Positions 1-11,441 of a DNA stretch of 64,000 nucleotides are shown here, piece after piece; within the stretch, counting starts at the first letter, position 1; each line of letters starts with the position of its first letter. Source of the stretch: Actinostola sp. cb2023 (Eukaryota; Cnidaria; Anthozoa; Actiniaria; Actinostolidae); assembly GCA_033675265.1 (NCBI GenBank), contig JAUJYZ010001401.1, positions 337,501 through 401,500 on the forward strand, read 5' to 3'. The position numbers were made by a program, and so were the translations under genes. The notes below the pieces were generated by a model, which did not search any database, was not told the DNA's origin, and was given only the letters and a program-made list of their open reading frames with translations.

Positions 1-298
1 TATATTTCCGTAGCACCTATAGACAATGATCAGTGATCACTCACTCAGTAATATTCAAACAAACGTTTTCTTTTTTTTGTAAAAAATAGCCTTTTTGGTG
101 GAAGCGTGGCCGGCAGTCAATCCCGCCACTTTCGTATGGGAGTCCCCCCGGGAATCATAGTCCAAATACAAATTCAGGGAGGAATTAAGAATTTAAAATA
201 CTTCGTCTCCCCTCTCCTCAGGATCTTCTATAGATTCTAGGTTTTTTGATTTAAATTTATAATCGCGCAACAAAAATGTCAATATTTAGAAATGTTTC

Positions 299-419
299 TT
301 TCGACTTCCCTTCGACTTCTCTTCGACTTCTCTTCGACTTCTCTTCGACTTCTCTTCGACTTCCCTTCGACTTCTCTTCGACTTCCCTTCGACTTCTCTT
401 CGACTTCCCTTCGACTTCA
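299..419. repeat. 12-bp minisatellite (TTCGACTTCTCT-type)
   Basis: About ten tandem copies of a 12-bp unit, TTCGACTTCTCT or TTCGACTTCCCT. The open frames across it (Arg/Ser/Lys/Glu repeats on the minus strand) are products of the repeat and not a gene. Confidence 0.9.
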
Positions 420-519
420 TTTTAATCCAGTTTATATACCGAAGGAAAAAATTTTTTTTTACTGAAATTAGAAAACTATAATTGGTGCATTCCATGGAAT
501 TGTTAACCAAGGATACCGC

Positions 520-916
520 GATACAAGGTGGCTATTAGATATGATTCATCTTAATTTTACTTATTTGTAAGAGCTTTTCAACCCACTCCACTCAATTAAA
601 TATCTCAGAAAAAATACAAAAACATTTTTTTTTTATATATAAAATTTGGACCGAAACAAATGCTTTCTTGCAGCGGATTAAAACCGTCGTAAGACTACTC
701 TCACTTTATTGTGTTATTCAGTATTCACAAGACAACCTAGTAACGTACAATATTACATAATTTAAAAAAAGAAACGCACAGATACCTCTGTGTTGCTACA
801 ATATTCAAACAATGTTCTGTGCGTTACTCTTGTGGAAAAGTCTTCAAAAAAAGAATCAGTCTGTGACGTGTTGCTACGATTTTCAAAAGATCTTCTATGC
901 GTTCCTTTTTTGTAAG
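520..916. other. Unannotated AT-rich stretch
   Basis: No recognisable gene, RNA or element was seen here. The sequence is AT-rich with short homopolymers. Short related segments (ttgctac..attttcaaa.. ..tgcgtt) recur near 795-830 and 870-905, which suggests an old local duplication. Confidence 0.4.
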
Positions 917-1240
917 AGTATACTACGGAAGCCCAGGAGGGCCACTGCTGGTTTTTGTTTTCGGTTTTGGTTTTCGGTTTTTGGTTTTCCCTTTTCGTTT
1001 TGCTTTCAGTTTTTCTTTCTCTGGTTCTGGTTTTCGGTTTTGGTTTTTGTTTTTGGATTTTTTTTTTGTTTTTTTTTTTGTCGTTTTTTGCTTTTCATTT
1101 TGGTTTTTTTTTCTTTTCATTTTGGTTTTGGTTTTAGCCTTTAGTATTTTCTTTCTCTGGTTTTGGTTTTTGTTTTCCTTTTTTTTTCTTTTTTTTTTTC
1201 TTTTCGTTTGTTTATTTTTATTTTTTTTAATTCAAAAGCA
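917..1240 (+). repeat. Conserved core with GTTTT-rich tail, left copy of an inverted pair
   Basis: A sharply defined core of about 37 bp begins GTATACTACGGAAGCCC and ends GGCCACTGCTGG. It is followed by about 280 bp of TTTTGG/TTTTCGG/TTTTTC low-complexity sequence. The same core followed by the same kind of tail lies inverted at 3040-3227. A fixed core with a variable microsatellite tail is typical of a dispersed repeat end. The family is not recognised. The Phe-rich open frames here come from the tail and are not genes. Confidence 0.7.
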
Positions 1241-1630
1241 AAAATAAAAAATCCGGTTTTTGTCCGCGCTCCGAAAACCGCTGGATCCTGGAGCATGCGC
1301 ATTGTGAAGTCAAGTTCAAACGTTTGCCCAAAGGACAGAAAGGTATGGACGTGCGTATTTAATTAAGTTCATATGTAGCGAAACTGTACTAGAGTGCAAT
1401 TTAGAAAAGCTTGAAAACTAAATAACTAATTAGTACTAAATAGCACTAATGAAACAATAGAAAACAATAGAAATAGCACTATTTAGTACTATTTAAAGTT
1501 AGTACTAAAATAAATAGCACTCTAACAATAACAATCCCCCTATATGTTATTTTTAGTTAAAATGGAATCCAAAAATGTCTATATTGGTGATGTTACCCCA
1601 GGTAAAAATGCGCTCATGTAATTATAAAGC

Positions 1631-2248
1631 TTAAAGGAGAACTCCACTATTTTACGATCTTTTTATATAGTCTAAACTTAACTTGTTTGCAAAGTTTCAT
1701 TGTCCTACCTTGCAATAAAGTCGAGAAATAATTCTTGGAAGTAACGATAAATCGCTGACATGGAGGCCGCCATCTTGAACACTCTTCTGAATCTGCAAGC
1801 AGTCAGCGGTTATCTATCGTGACGTCACTGCGCGCTCGGTGCCTGGGGCATTAGCGCGAAATACGAAAAAAATAGCTGTAGTCGCTTTCTTATCGTACTT
1901 CTTTGGTTTATAAATCCAAACCATGCAATGCGGCATCTTGCTTTTAAATCTCGATTTATAAACCAAAGAAGTACGATAAGAAAGCGACTACAGCTATTTT
2001 TTTCGTATTTCGCGCTAATGCCCCAGGCACCGAGCGCGCAGTGACGTCACGATAGATAACCGCTGACTGCTTGCAGATTCAGAAGAGTGTTCAAGATGGC
2101 GGCCTCCATGTCAGCGATTTATCGTTACTTCCAAGAATTATTTCTCGACTTTATTGCAAGGTAGGACAATGAAACTTTGCAAACAAGTTAAGTGTCATAA
2201 TACCTATCATATATAAAAAGATCGTAAAATAGTGGAGTTCTCCTTTAA
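1631..2248. mobile_element. TTAA-flanked foldback MITE, copy 1
   Basis: Two nearly identical inverted arms of about 275 bp face each other around a short central spacer near 1920-1955. The ends read TTAAAGGAGAACTCC and GGAGTTCTCCTTTAA, so TTAA lies at both outer edges, as expected for a non-autonomous piggyBac-like element. No transposase is encoded. Each arm carries a CRE palindrome (TGACGTCA at 1820-1827 and 2042-2049) and an AAGATGGCGGCC motif resembling a YY1 site. The high arm identity suggests a fairly recent insertion. The piggyBac assignment rests on the TTAA flank and on the related copy at 29001-29584. Confidence 0.85.
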
Positions 2249-2536
2249 GCTTAAGTTAAGTCTAAATTAAACTCTAAGATTAAGAAGCTTAGTTTACTTT
2301 TAAGTTTAGTCTTACTTAAGTTATATATAAACTGCTAAGCGTTTCTATTTTTTCTTACCTCGGTGAAATCACTCTATAAAGTTTTATTTGTCAAGTTAAT
2401 ACAGTATTCTAACACATCGTTTGCAGAACTACAAATTTCATTGGTGGATCGACATGGTTAAGAAAAACAAAACGAATGAAATCATTGTAGATTATGTGCA
2501 ACGACATTTTGGTCTTCAATGGAGGTAATATAAAGT

Positions 2537-2997
2537 TTAAAGTGCTCCTAACCCCCTTTACAATTGTATTAAAAATCGAATGTTCATGAACTGATAGGGT
2601 TAAGTGTTTTTTCATTTGAGCTTCGCATTTAGGAGTTATAGTTGTTTGAAATCTCGATATTTTAATTCGATGACGTCACCCCGGGCTTTTTACCTAACTT
2701 ATTTCATTGTTTTCAGTAGATCTCTTCCCCGATATGGGGGAAAATTTTATATGAAATCATTTATATAGTTTGTAAAAATATTTTACAAGTTCAAAAATGT
2801 TAATAATTTGCACAAGGGCGTTTTTGTATAATAAATGAAGCCCGGGGTGACGTCATCTGATTTGCATATCCAGATTTCAAACCTCCATAACTCCTAAATG
2901 CAAGGTTCAAACAAAGAAAAAACTTAATCCTATAGCTGATCAGTTCATGTACATTCAATTTTTAATACAATTGTAAAAGGGGTTAGGAGCACTTTAA
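2537..2997. mobile_element. TTAA-flanked foldback MITE, copy 2
   Basis: Inverted arms of about 165 bp begin TTAAAGTGCTCCTAACC and end GGTTAGGAGCACTTTAA. The arms are diverged at several sites. TTAA lies at both ends, and each arm has a CRE palindrome (2671-2678 and 2848-2855) beside CCCGGG. The first bases (TTAAAGTGCT.CT) match the element at 29001-29584. No coding capacity is present. Confidence 0.8.
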
Positions 2998-3039
2998 GGC
3001 AAATAACTAAGCTTAATTGATTAATTTAACTATCATTTC

Positions 3040-3227
3040 ATTCGAGTAAACAGTAAAGAAAAAAAAACATAACGAAAAGGGAAACAAAGGCTAAAAGCAA
3101 AACGAAAAGGGAAAACAAAAAACAAAACCAAAACGAAAAAACGAAAAATCCAAAAAAAATACAAAAACCGAAAACCAAAACCGAAAACCAAAACCAGCAG
3201 TGGCCCTCCTGGGCTTCCGTAGTATAC
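3040..3227 (-). repeat. Conserved core with GTTTT-rich tail, right copy (inverted)
   Basis: This is the reverse-complement counterpart of 917-1240: a purine-rich tail of aaaaccg/aaaacga repeats followed by CCAGCAGTGGCCCTCC and GGGCTTCCGTAGTATAC. The pair brackets two TTAA MITEs about 2 kb apart. Confidence 0.7.
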
Positions 3228-3299
3228 AGCTCCTATTTCAATTATGTTAGTCCTCCGAAAAGCGTGAAAGGTGCGACCCCGAAGGATCATGGGGGTTCT

Positions 3300-3505
3300 A
3301 TTTGCAGCCATATTCTTCATGAATGTCTTGTACTATTAAAACAAGAACATTGTGTTGAGGCAAATTCAAGTAACATTCAAAATGAGATGGCCGAATTTGT
3401 TGTCGAAATGTCAGGGAATTTGGGTAGAAAAACTTGGTAAACAATATCTCCCATGATTCTTTGGGGTCGCACCTTTGTGAGACAAGAGTGACTAACTTAA
3501 TAGAC
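3300..3505. repeat. Dispersed repeat also present near 35500-35760
   Basis: Segments such as ACATTGTGTTGAGGCAAATTC, CTCCCATGATTCTTTGG and CTTTGTGAGACAAG..GTG recur in the same order and orientation, with divergence, at about 35520-35730. That marks a dispersed element. Its family and ends are unknown. Confidence 0.5.
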
Positions 3506-3509
3506 CTTA

Positions 3510-3833
3510 TTACCGACACGGCGGCGATATTGAATTATGGGATGCCCAGGGTGCAAGCTAGTAACCATTTGGCCATGAAAAACTACGAAAACCTAATTTA
3601 AAGCAATGAATTTGTACAAAATTATGCAACAATACACAACACATGTAGATAGTAAGTCATACAACACTATGGTTAGAGTGAAATAGAAAAATAATATATT
3701 GACGCGACTCCACATGTACAGTTTTGGGGAGTTTTTGGGTCATTTGCACCCTGAGCATCCCATAATATTTTAGCCCGCGCAAAACAATAGAATCCAAAAT
3801 GGCCGCCGTATCGGTAAAAAGGTCTATTGAATT
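3510..3833. mobile_element. Foldback element (AATAGACC ends)
   Basis: The left arm starts AATAGACCTTATTACCGAC and contains ATTATGGGATGCCCAGGGTG. The right arm ends with the complement, GGTAAAAAGGTCTATT, and contains CACCCTGAGCATCCCATAAT. The arms are imperfect and have unequal spacers. No protein is encoded. Class unknown. Confidence 0.65.
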
Positions 3834-3837
3834 AGGT

Positions 3838-4044
3838 GCATCCAATCCAATCCAATCCAATCCAATCCAATCCAATCCAATCCAATCCAATCCAATCCAA
3901 TCCAATCCAATCCAATCCAATCCAATCCAATCCAATCCAATCCAATCCAATCCAATCCAATCCAATCCAATCCAATCCAATCCAATCCAATCCAATCCAA
4001 TCCAATCCAATCCAATCCAATCCAATCCAATCCAATCCAATCCA
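3838..4044. repeat. (TCCAA)n pentanucleotide microsatellite
   Basis: About 41 uninterrupted copies of TCCAA. The unit contains no stop codon in any frame, so it opens frames on both strands (NPIQS and DWIGL repeats). These are artefacts. Confidence 0.97.
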
Positions 4045-4251
4045 AATAATGCAATACAATACAGTACTAATAATAAACAATAAATATAAATAAATAATCG
4101 AATATGCTAGAAAGTAAAAGTCAGTAGTTCAAAAAGGTCTAACCTTTATTTACCGTGGTCAAATGTGTAAAGCTACTTTCCAGACACGCTACAATATATT
4201 TAATGATGCTCTAGTGTGGTCTTATGACATAGCTAGTATACATGCAGTCCA

Positions 4252-4537
4252 ATATAGCTAATTGCATAATCGTTGTCGGGTTGAAAATCATAAATCATAG
4301 AAGCTGAGACCGCAAGGATGGATGGGAAATCAGTTCATGACCTCATTACATGCAGATATATTCAATGTTCTCGTAGTTTTGAAAATATATGAGCTATTTA
4401 ACTAAGATCCTACAAGTCTGGATAAAAAGGTCAATGATTTGACGATGTTATTTGAGAGTTTTAATTTCCCAGAATTCCTTTTGGTCATAGCTTTCATGAT
4501 TTTCAACCCGACAACGATTATGCAATTTAGCTATATA
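4252..4537. mobile_element. Foldback MITE, CGTTGTCGGGTTGAAAA family, copy 1
   Basis: The terminal inverted repeats read TATAGCTAATTGCATAATCG..TTGTCGGGTTGAAAATCAT and its complement at 4497-4537. The interior has no open frame. Relatives occur at 17837-18133 and, with a very similar interior, at 52266-52535. Confidence 0.75.
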
Positions 4538-4989
4538 TGAGTAGAAGAAATGTTGTACTTTGCAATCACTAACTGAGATCGGCGGTGAGAAGAGATTTAT
4601 CTAATAAAAGCGACGACAAGATTTCCAGCATTGCAATCCTACCTATAGATTTGCGGCAAGTATGTATATATAATGACTCTAAGAAGAAAAAAAACTCTAA
4701 GCTTATATTATTCCAACGATGTTTAGGCTTATTAGAAGATGTCTATCTAATGTTCCAGACACCATGGAACAATAGTTAGACGTCATTTAAATATTCACTG
4801 TTGATAATGATGACATGCGGTTGTCGAAACGTCCAGTTCATATCCGCTAATTTTTCTTTACTGAAAAAAGTCATTTAAATAATCAGCCCTAAATATTTAC
4901 AAAAAGCAGAGCCTTTCTATAGTTGGTATTAGTGAAATCTAATAATTAGAACAATTATAAAAATACTTGCCCCTAGTGTTCCATCCAGA

Positions 4990-5239
4990 TATACCTATTT
5001 CAAAAAACGTTGACGCAACGTGCGATCTGAAATGGATGATCTGAGATCAAGACGAATTATGAGAAACCGAGAGCCTTTCGTTAGTAACATGCGAAATTCA
5101 TTCATTCGACCTCAAGCTTGGAAACACACTTGGTGTCAGAACGAGATATGGCGGAGGTTAACGTGAATTTTCAGAATTTTCAAAAGTTTCAGATCATCCA
5201 ATTCAGATCGACCGTATCAATATTTTTTGAATAGGTGTA
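4990..5239. mobile_element. Foldback MITE, CACCTATTTC family, copy 1
   Basis: The ends read TATACCTATTTCAAAAAACG and TTTTTTGAATAGGTGTATA. The arms also pair at GATCTGAAATGGATGATCTGA / TCAGATCATCCAATTCAGATC. Better preserved relatives are at 38559-38837 and 52546-53022. Confidence 0.65.
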
Positions 5240-6420
5240 TACTAGCAGACAGACTCATTGGAACTTTATTTAAAAATAATAACACAAAAATTATTAGGAA
5301 AATGATATTACAATGTTATTACGCAGAAACTGTTTAGCGCAGATCCAGATCAAGAAACAATATAATGCCAACGATGCGGCATTAAACTACCGGCACCGCT
5401 GCCACCAAATGCGATACTAAGTAATTGTGAGTTAATGGAACCCTAAAAGCTTCACAAAATTAAGATTAAGGTCGCATCTGATGACGAGTTCAAGCCAAAA
5501 AAACGAAAAAAAGGGCTGACTGAAGTAATGGATAAATTGACTTGTTATTGCTACTAATGTTGCTGTTTATCGCCAGCTGAGATGAGTCAGTATTCTCGGG
5601 AAAAGAAATCCCACAAATATTTAAAACCCACTATGACGTCATTTTACCAAATAAGGAAAAATGGATAACCGGAAGTAAAATTACAAACGGGAGTAATATA
5701 CCCACTATGACGTCATTTTGCCAAATAAGGAAAAACGGACAACCGGAAGTAAAATTACAAACGGGAGTAATATACTACTTTTTTGATGTTGATTCGATAA
5801 TTACGCTTTTTCAAATAATAATTTTTAGTATATACCACACAAGTGAATAGTACTGATCGCGCGCTCTGATTGGCTACTCAACCTGGGAATATCCTTGGAT
5901 ATTCTTCGTTTCCTTTCCATTGCCAAATAAAATAAAATGCTTATGAGCTTGTAGAGCTATCAAAATAACAACTCTGGGTCAAATTTTGGAGCACTAGAGC
6001 ATTTCTTTACCGAACTATGGGCGAACGGAGTGCAAACTCGGAATCAAGTTGATAGAATTCATAACTAAATTTTAGTATTAATTTTTGTGGTATGTGACGT
6101 CACTTGCAATCGAAGAATTTTATAGCGAAAGTATATCAATGAAATTTTATGCGCTTACATGTACAACTCTAAAACACACACACTAATATATCGAGGAAAA
6201 ATTCAGTTACAACTATTGGGAAATACCAGAAGCTCCAGGTAATATATATGTCAATTGGTCCACATACTTACAACTATTGGGGAAGATATATGTTGCAATC
6301 TTATATCAGTCATTGCTGATCCGGTGTACGTTTGAAAGTTGTTAATCGCCAAAGGCTGACACTCAAGCACGCTCGCGAACTCATACCATTCGCCCACGCA
6401 GTAAGCTTGCTTAAAAACGT
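5240..6420. other. No gene seen; includes a 72-bp tandem duplication
   Basis: Two copies of a 72-bp segment (about 5630-5701 and 5702-5775) each contain ATGACGTCAT and GGAAGTAAAATTACAAACGG. A segment from about 5830 (ACAAGTGAATAGTACT..CGCGCG.TCTGA) recurs at 12555, marking a dispersed repeat. Nothing else is recognised. Confidence 0.5.
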
Positions 6421-6954
6421 GAATTTGACCCAAGACACTGAGCGGTTCAATCTAGTATATATATCTATATACATAGTGAAGTCACTAGTCCGTCCATGAC
6501 ATAGAATCTGAAACACTTCGAAAGCGCACCCAAGGAGTACGAAGGAGTAATTGACCTAAGAGACTGAGCTGTTCAAACGCAGGGATATCTTATAGTGAGA
6601 AAACTATCGCTGGGCCTACACTGGTCCATGACATAGAATCTGAAACACTTCGAAAGCGCACCCAAGGAGTACGAAGGAGTAATTGACCTAAGAGACTGAG
6701 CTGTTCAAACGCAGGGATATCTTATAGTGAGAAAACTATCGCTGGGCCTACACTGGTCCATGACATAGAATCTGAAACACTTCGAAAGCGCACCCAAGGA
6801 GTACGAAGGAGTAATTGACATAAGAGACTGAGCTGTTCAAACGCAGGGATATCTTATAGTGAGAAAACTATCGCTGGGCCTACACTGGTCCATGACATAG
6901 AATCTGAAACACTTCGAAAGCGCACCCAAGGAGTACGAAGGAGTAATTGATCCG
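6420..6954. repeat. 132-bp tandem repeat
   Basis: Three full units start at about 6493, 6625 and 6757, with a partial unit at 6889 and a diverged partial unit before 6493. The unit begins TCCATGACATAGAATCTG. The three central units are nearly identical. Confidence 0.9.
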
Positions 6955-8444
6955 TACGACCACAAATCGGAAAAAGTAAGTAATACAACACGACTTTTGA
7001 GAGAATATATAGTTTATAAAGTGAACAATTTCAGGGGATTGTTGTAAAGTGCTTTTGGTTTAGAATCGATCAGTTTATTTGTCTCGCTACTATTTCATAA
7101 AGTATAAATATAATACTGTGAAAAAAAAATTGTTTATTATTGATGGCAATGGTTCCGAGTATATCGTTGCTCTAGCATCATCATTATCATGCAGTCATCG
7201 CTATCATCATCAACATAGTTTTTGTGCCAAGATTTTGAGTGATTGGTTTGCATGTCTGTCTGTCTGTCTGTCCGAGAGGATAAGTGTCTGTGTATTTTAA
7301 AGTATGTCTTATCAAATCTGTCTGTCTGTCCGTCAGTTTCTCTTTCCGTCCACAATTCAATTTTTGTTTTGAATATCTTGCACGCAACACAGTTGATGAA
7401 TAATCAGAGAGAAACAATAGCTTAACCCATCTAGACATGGATCAATTAGACCTGTATTTCCACCGTAATAGAATTTTATTTTTCCACAAAAAATCATCGG
7501 TTTTAAAATTTGTTTTAATGGGTTTCATAGCAATTAATAACAGAACGTCTAATGAGGAACTGCTTCCATTGTTTGCTTTGCATCTGATTTAAAACAAGAT
7601 TAAAAAGTGCATTAAAACACCACCGTGAACTGGGCAGAATTCAGCGCAAGTTGCTATACGGCACATCAAACGAACTGCAGTCAGTAAGGCCGACAAATCT
7701 ACAAAAGTCGACTTAGGAACGACACAAAATGGAATAATAGTAAGTTGTGTAAACATATTGTAGTTGGGGATGGGAATCATTGAAAATAAGGAAGTTATTT
7801 TAAATTAATTCGCGTTGAGCAGAAACAGAGCGCCATCAACTGAAAGCGAAATAACTGACGATTATCCGCCTTTTAGAATTGAATGTTCCAAAAATTGTCT
7901 CAAACCCACCGCCAAACGGATCAAACAACACTACTATGATACCTCGCATAGTGTAGTGAAAAGAATATAAACCAAGAAAAGTATAGCAAATAAAAATATA
8001 ACCACTGAATAATACAAAAACAAACAGCAAAACACACCAATAAATAGAACGCCGAAAGCAAAACAATCAAATAAACAATTTAAAGAATAAACTAAACAAA
8101 CGAATAGAAACTAGAATCAAGTAAAGTCGACGAGCAACAATGATAGAGCAGGTGATCATGATATATAAACGGAAAGTGCGGGAAGCGATGAATAACGCCC
8201 TACATGCATGTCATCTGGCTTTATTTTAGCTTGAGTAAAATTAGAAATCTTTCTGTTGTTCTTCTTTGTTGTTATAAAATATGAAATTTAGTTTTTCAAG
8301 ATTCGTAAAAATCAAACAACAACACAAACGTGCACAAACACAAGGACTGAAATTATCACAAAAATTGAAAGAAAATTACACTGGTGACAGGAGAGACATA
8401 ACTACTGCTCCAAGTATTTACCTCCCCTATAGACATACCTTTAA

Positions 8445-8477
<33 letters not shown>

Positions 8478-9640
8478 AATATATAAGATCTGATCAACTG
8501 TAATAAAATGAAAATAAGAACAGACGATAAAACTGGGGTAAATACGGAAAATATCCAATGCTAAGTGAATAAAAGTGATCTTTTAAAATTACTAGAGCAT
8601 ATAGCAAGGGTGAATAATGGTAGCCGGTACTTGGAAGTTTGAGCTGCGAAGTTCTTAATGATGGCGTTATTACATTGATTTTGACTAAGAATAAGTATCC
8701 AGTCATTTTTGTATTTCTCTCTCTTTGAATATCAAGTATGCTTTCTTTGCTAAATGAATTTCTCCACTTGTCAGTGTCTTGTTCTTTGACTGATATTCAG
8801 TCTTTCACTCTTCTAGATTGTCATTCATGAATATTAAGCACATTGTTTGCAAAAACGTTGATCCAAAAGAAAAACGGATTTGAATTACCCTTCTAGACAG
8901 ACTATATAGAAATAAAGCCAGGTATTCAAGATGAACGCAGACTGAGCCTCTGTAGTGGCGTCGGCCAGTTCAACTTGAATATTGGCTTGATTTCTGTAGG
9001 GTTAATTAATATTCCTATTTTCATTTCTTTTGCGTCAACGTTTTTTCAAACAAGTGTGTTTTATTCACAATTTTTGGCAAACTTTTCTGTATTTTTTTCC
9101 TTTTCTCCCTTGGATATATTAAACATGCTATTTGTTCTATGCTGTTGATCGATTGACATTCAGTTTTTTTTTTCACTTTTGTTTTGTTTGGAAGGAAATA
9201 TATGCGGTTTTTTTTTTCACCAATTTTGTCTGCTTTTAAAATTATGTTTTCCCAATTTATATTTCTTTTTTCTTTTTATATTTCAATCTGAACTATATTT
9301 CGTTTTCTTTAATGTTCACTTCCTCCCTTAACGCACTTTCTTCAAATTAGTCAGTTTTGTTCCATTAAATTTAGCTTAAACTTTTTATTCATTGCTCATT
9401 TTTTTCCAATTTCTAATCCCACATTTAATGTAATGTTTTCCTTTTGAAAATAATTGATAAACCTACCAGCTATTTAAACGATTTCCAGTTTGAAATGTTT
9501 TAGTGTGTAATTTATTATTACTTTTCATATAAAATTATTATTAATTATGCTATTTTATAATTATTTTTATTTATAATTTTTACATCTGTAGTGATGGGAT
9601 TAATTATCAGAAAATTAATCCATTATATTTTGTTTTGGTC
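6955..9640. other. No gene recognised
   Basis: AT-rich sequence with short simple repeats: TGTC/TCTG at about 7250-7345 and (ATT)n at about 8443-8475. Open frames are short and lack any recognisable domain. Confidence 0.4.
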
Positions 9641-9644
9641 AATT

Positions 9645-9778
9645 TTTCCCTTTCATTTTCCCATTTCATTTTCCCATTTCATTTTCCCATTTCATTTTCC
9701 CATTTCATTTTCCCATTTCATTTTCCCATTATATTTCCCATTTCATTTTCCCATTTCATTTTCCCATTTCATTTTCGC
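9645..9778. repeat. 13-bp minisatellite (CCCATTTCATTTT)
   Basis: About ten tandem copies of TTTTCCCATTTCA with one variant unit (TTATATT). It produces Phe/His/Pro-rich frames that are not genes. Confidence 0.9.
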
Positions 9779-10019
9779 TGTCCACTTCCCATTCATCTCT
9801 CGGTTCTTTATGCAACTACAAAGTTCATCAAAAAGCTTTTTGTTTAAATGGAGTTAAATGAGCTTTCTTGTCGCATCGCAAAACTGCAAAGAGAAGGGAT
9901 AATTAATCACTGAGAAAAAACTCCTACGTAACGGCTGCGTCGGGCACTTTCTGTTAGCCGGTGTAAATCAGTTCTGTGTAAATTCCCAAAGCCACGAGTA
10001 AATTTAATTTACCGCAGAA

Positions 10020-10372
10020 TTGAAATGGAGTTTACACAGAATTAACAAGAAATTCAGTACAAAGAATTTACACGAAATTGACACAGAATTTACACGAAAT
10101 TTACACAGAATTTACACGAAATTTACACAGAATTTACACGGAATTTACACAGAATTTACACGAAATTTACACGAAAGTTACACAGAATTTACACGAAATT
10201 TACACAGAATTTACACGAAATTTACACGAAAGTTACATAGAATTTACACGAAATTTACACAGAATTTACAAGAAATTTACACAGAATTTACACGAAATTT
10301 ACACAGAATTTACACGAAATTTACACAGAATTTACAAGAAATTTACACAGAATTTACACGAAAGTTACACCG
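10020..10372. repeat. 11-bp minisatellite (AATTTACACGA/AATTTACACAG)
   Basis: About 28-30 copies of an 11-bp unit, alternating between AATTTACACAG and AATTTACACGA, then CACCGGCAAAGAGCG. Shorter versions with a matching exit flank occur at 34610-34775 and 58580-58670, so this is a dispersed element. Confidence 0.9.
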
Positions 10373-10479
10373 GCAAAGAGCGAGTGCGCACATCGGCGTA
10401 AATTCTGTGTATTAAATTTATATGGTTTCGAACATTTACACACAATTTACACGAATTTACACAAAATTTGCACCATGCA

Positions 10480-11440
10480 TTTGTCTAAGTGAATGCATGT
10501 GCAGTCAAATCTACTCAGTCTTCAAAATGTGCGCTCTTTTTCCACGACTGGTACGTGTTTAGCATTCAGAACACTGTCGCGGTCTTTATTCATTTATTCC
10601 TTTTTATCATCACCACTTTCCCGTAATATTCTTTGAACATCATTCATACTAAACGTGCTTTCCTGTACTAATTAGAAGCAATAGTTTTGTAATAGAAAGA
10701 CTATAATACATTGTACGTGTCAAAACTTTCCGGCAAACTTTTAAAACGTCAAAGTGTTTTAAAGAGAAGGGGCAAAAGTCTTGTGTTACGGTATTAGGAA
10801 ATTAGGAGCCGTCTATTCTAATTCCTTTTATTCATAAATCGCAAATGCTTTATGCGCTTCACGTCCTATAATGATATCGCTTTCAGGAAAAACGGTTACT
10901 TTTATAAACGCTCTTCAAGGTGAATGCTTCCTCGAAACGTGCGTAGCAATGTTTTCTGCGGATGGACGCGCGCGCGCCACGTCTAAAAATGACCATACGA
11001 TGTATGGTAAGCGGAATCTCTGGAAAACACATCTATTTTGGACGCCAGGTAGATTGATGAGAAGCAGCGACTATATTTTAATTGAATTATGCCCGCTGAC
11101 GCACCGAAAAAGCAGAAAATCAGCCTGAATGCACGCAAGATTTGAGGACAAGGAGACAAACACAAATGACTAGAAAACAGTAGGGCTATGCTGTATTCAT
11201 TATTTGTCTGAAACTAGCAGGAAATGGAATCCGGGTCAAACAAAAACAAACACGATATGCGGTGGAGATGGCAAATGGGATTTTGTAGGTCAGTGTAAAT
11301 TCAATAGAAAAATCAATTATAAAATGAAATTAAAAAATCAATCGAGATAGATGAATTCGAAAACCTAGAGAAAAATCAGAGAAACATCAGCCCAGTTTGT
11401 GGCCAGAGTAGTACAGTGACCGATCGATTTAATTATTGTT
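10480..11440. other. No gene recognised
   Basis: Unique-looking sequence. Frames of about 60-85 codons exist but show no domain or splice context, and nothing else is visible. Confidence 0.35.
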
Positions 11441-11441
11441 T

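Noticed and set aside
917..1240. TTTTGG-type tail as a telomeric repeat
   Set aside because: The tail is irregular, attached to a fixed core and found twice in inverted orientation internally. It is not a telomere-like array.
812..1366. Phe-rich membrane-like frames of 110-116 codons
   Set aside because: Poly-pyrimidine low-complexity sequence; hydrophobicity is a compositional effect.
3657..4093. Several long frames with DWIGL or NPIQS repeats on both strands
   Set aside because: They are translations of the (TCCAA)n microsatellite, which has no stop in any frame.
8494..8706. Short hydrophobic minus-strand frame
   Set aside because: Length and composition are as expected by chance in AT-rich DNA; no neighbouring gene signals.
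10020..10415. 131-codon frame of TRNLHRIYTKF repeats
   Set aside because: An 11-bp unit shifts frame each copy, so the protein repeat is a by-product of the minisatellite.
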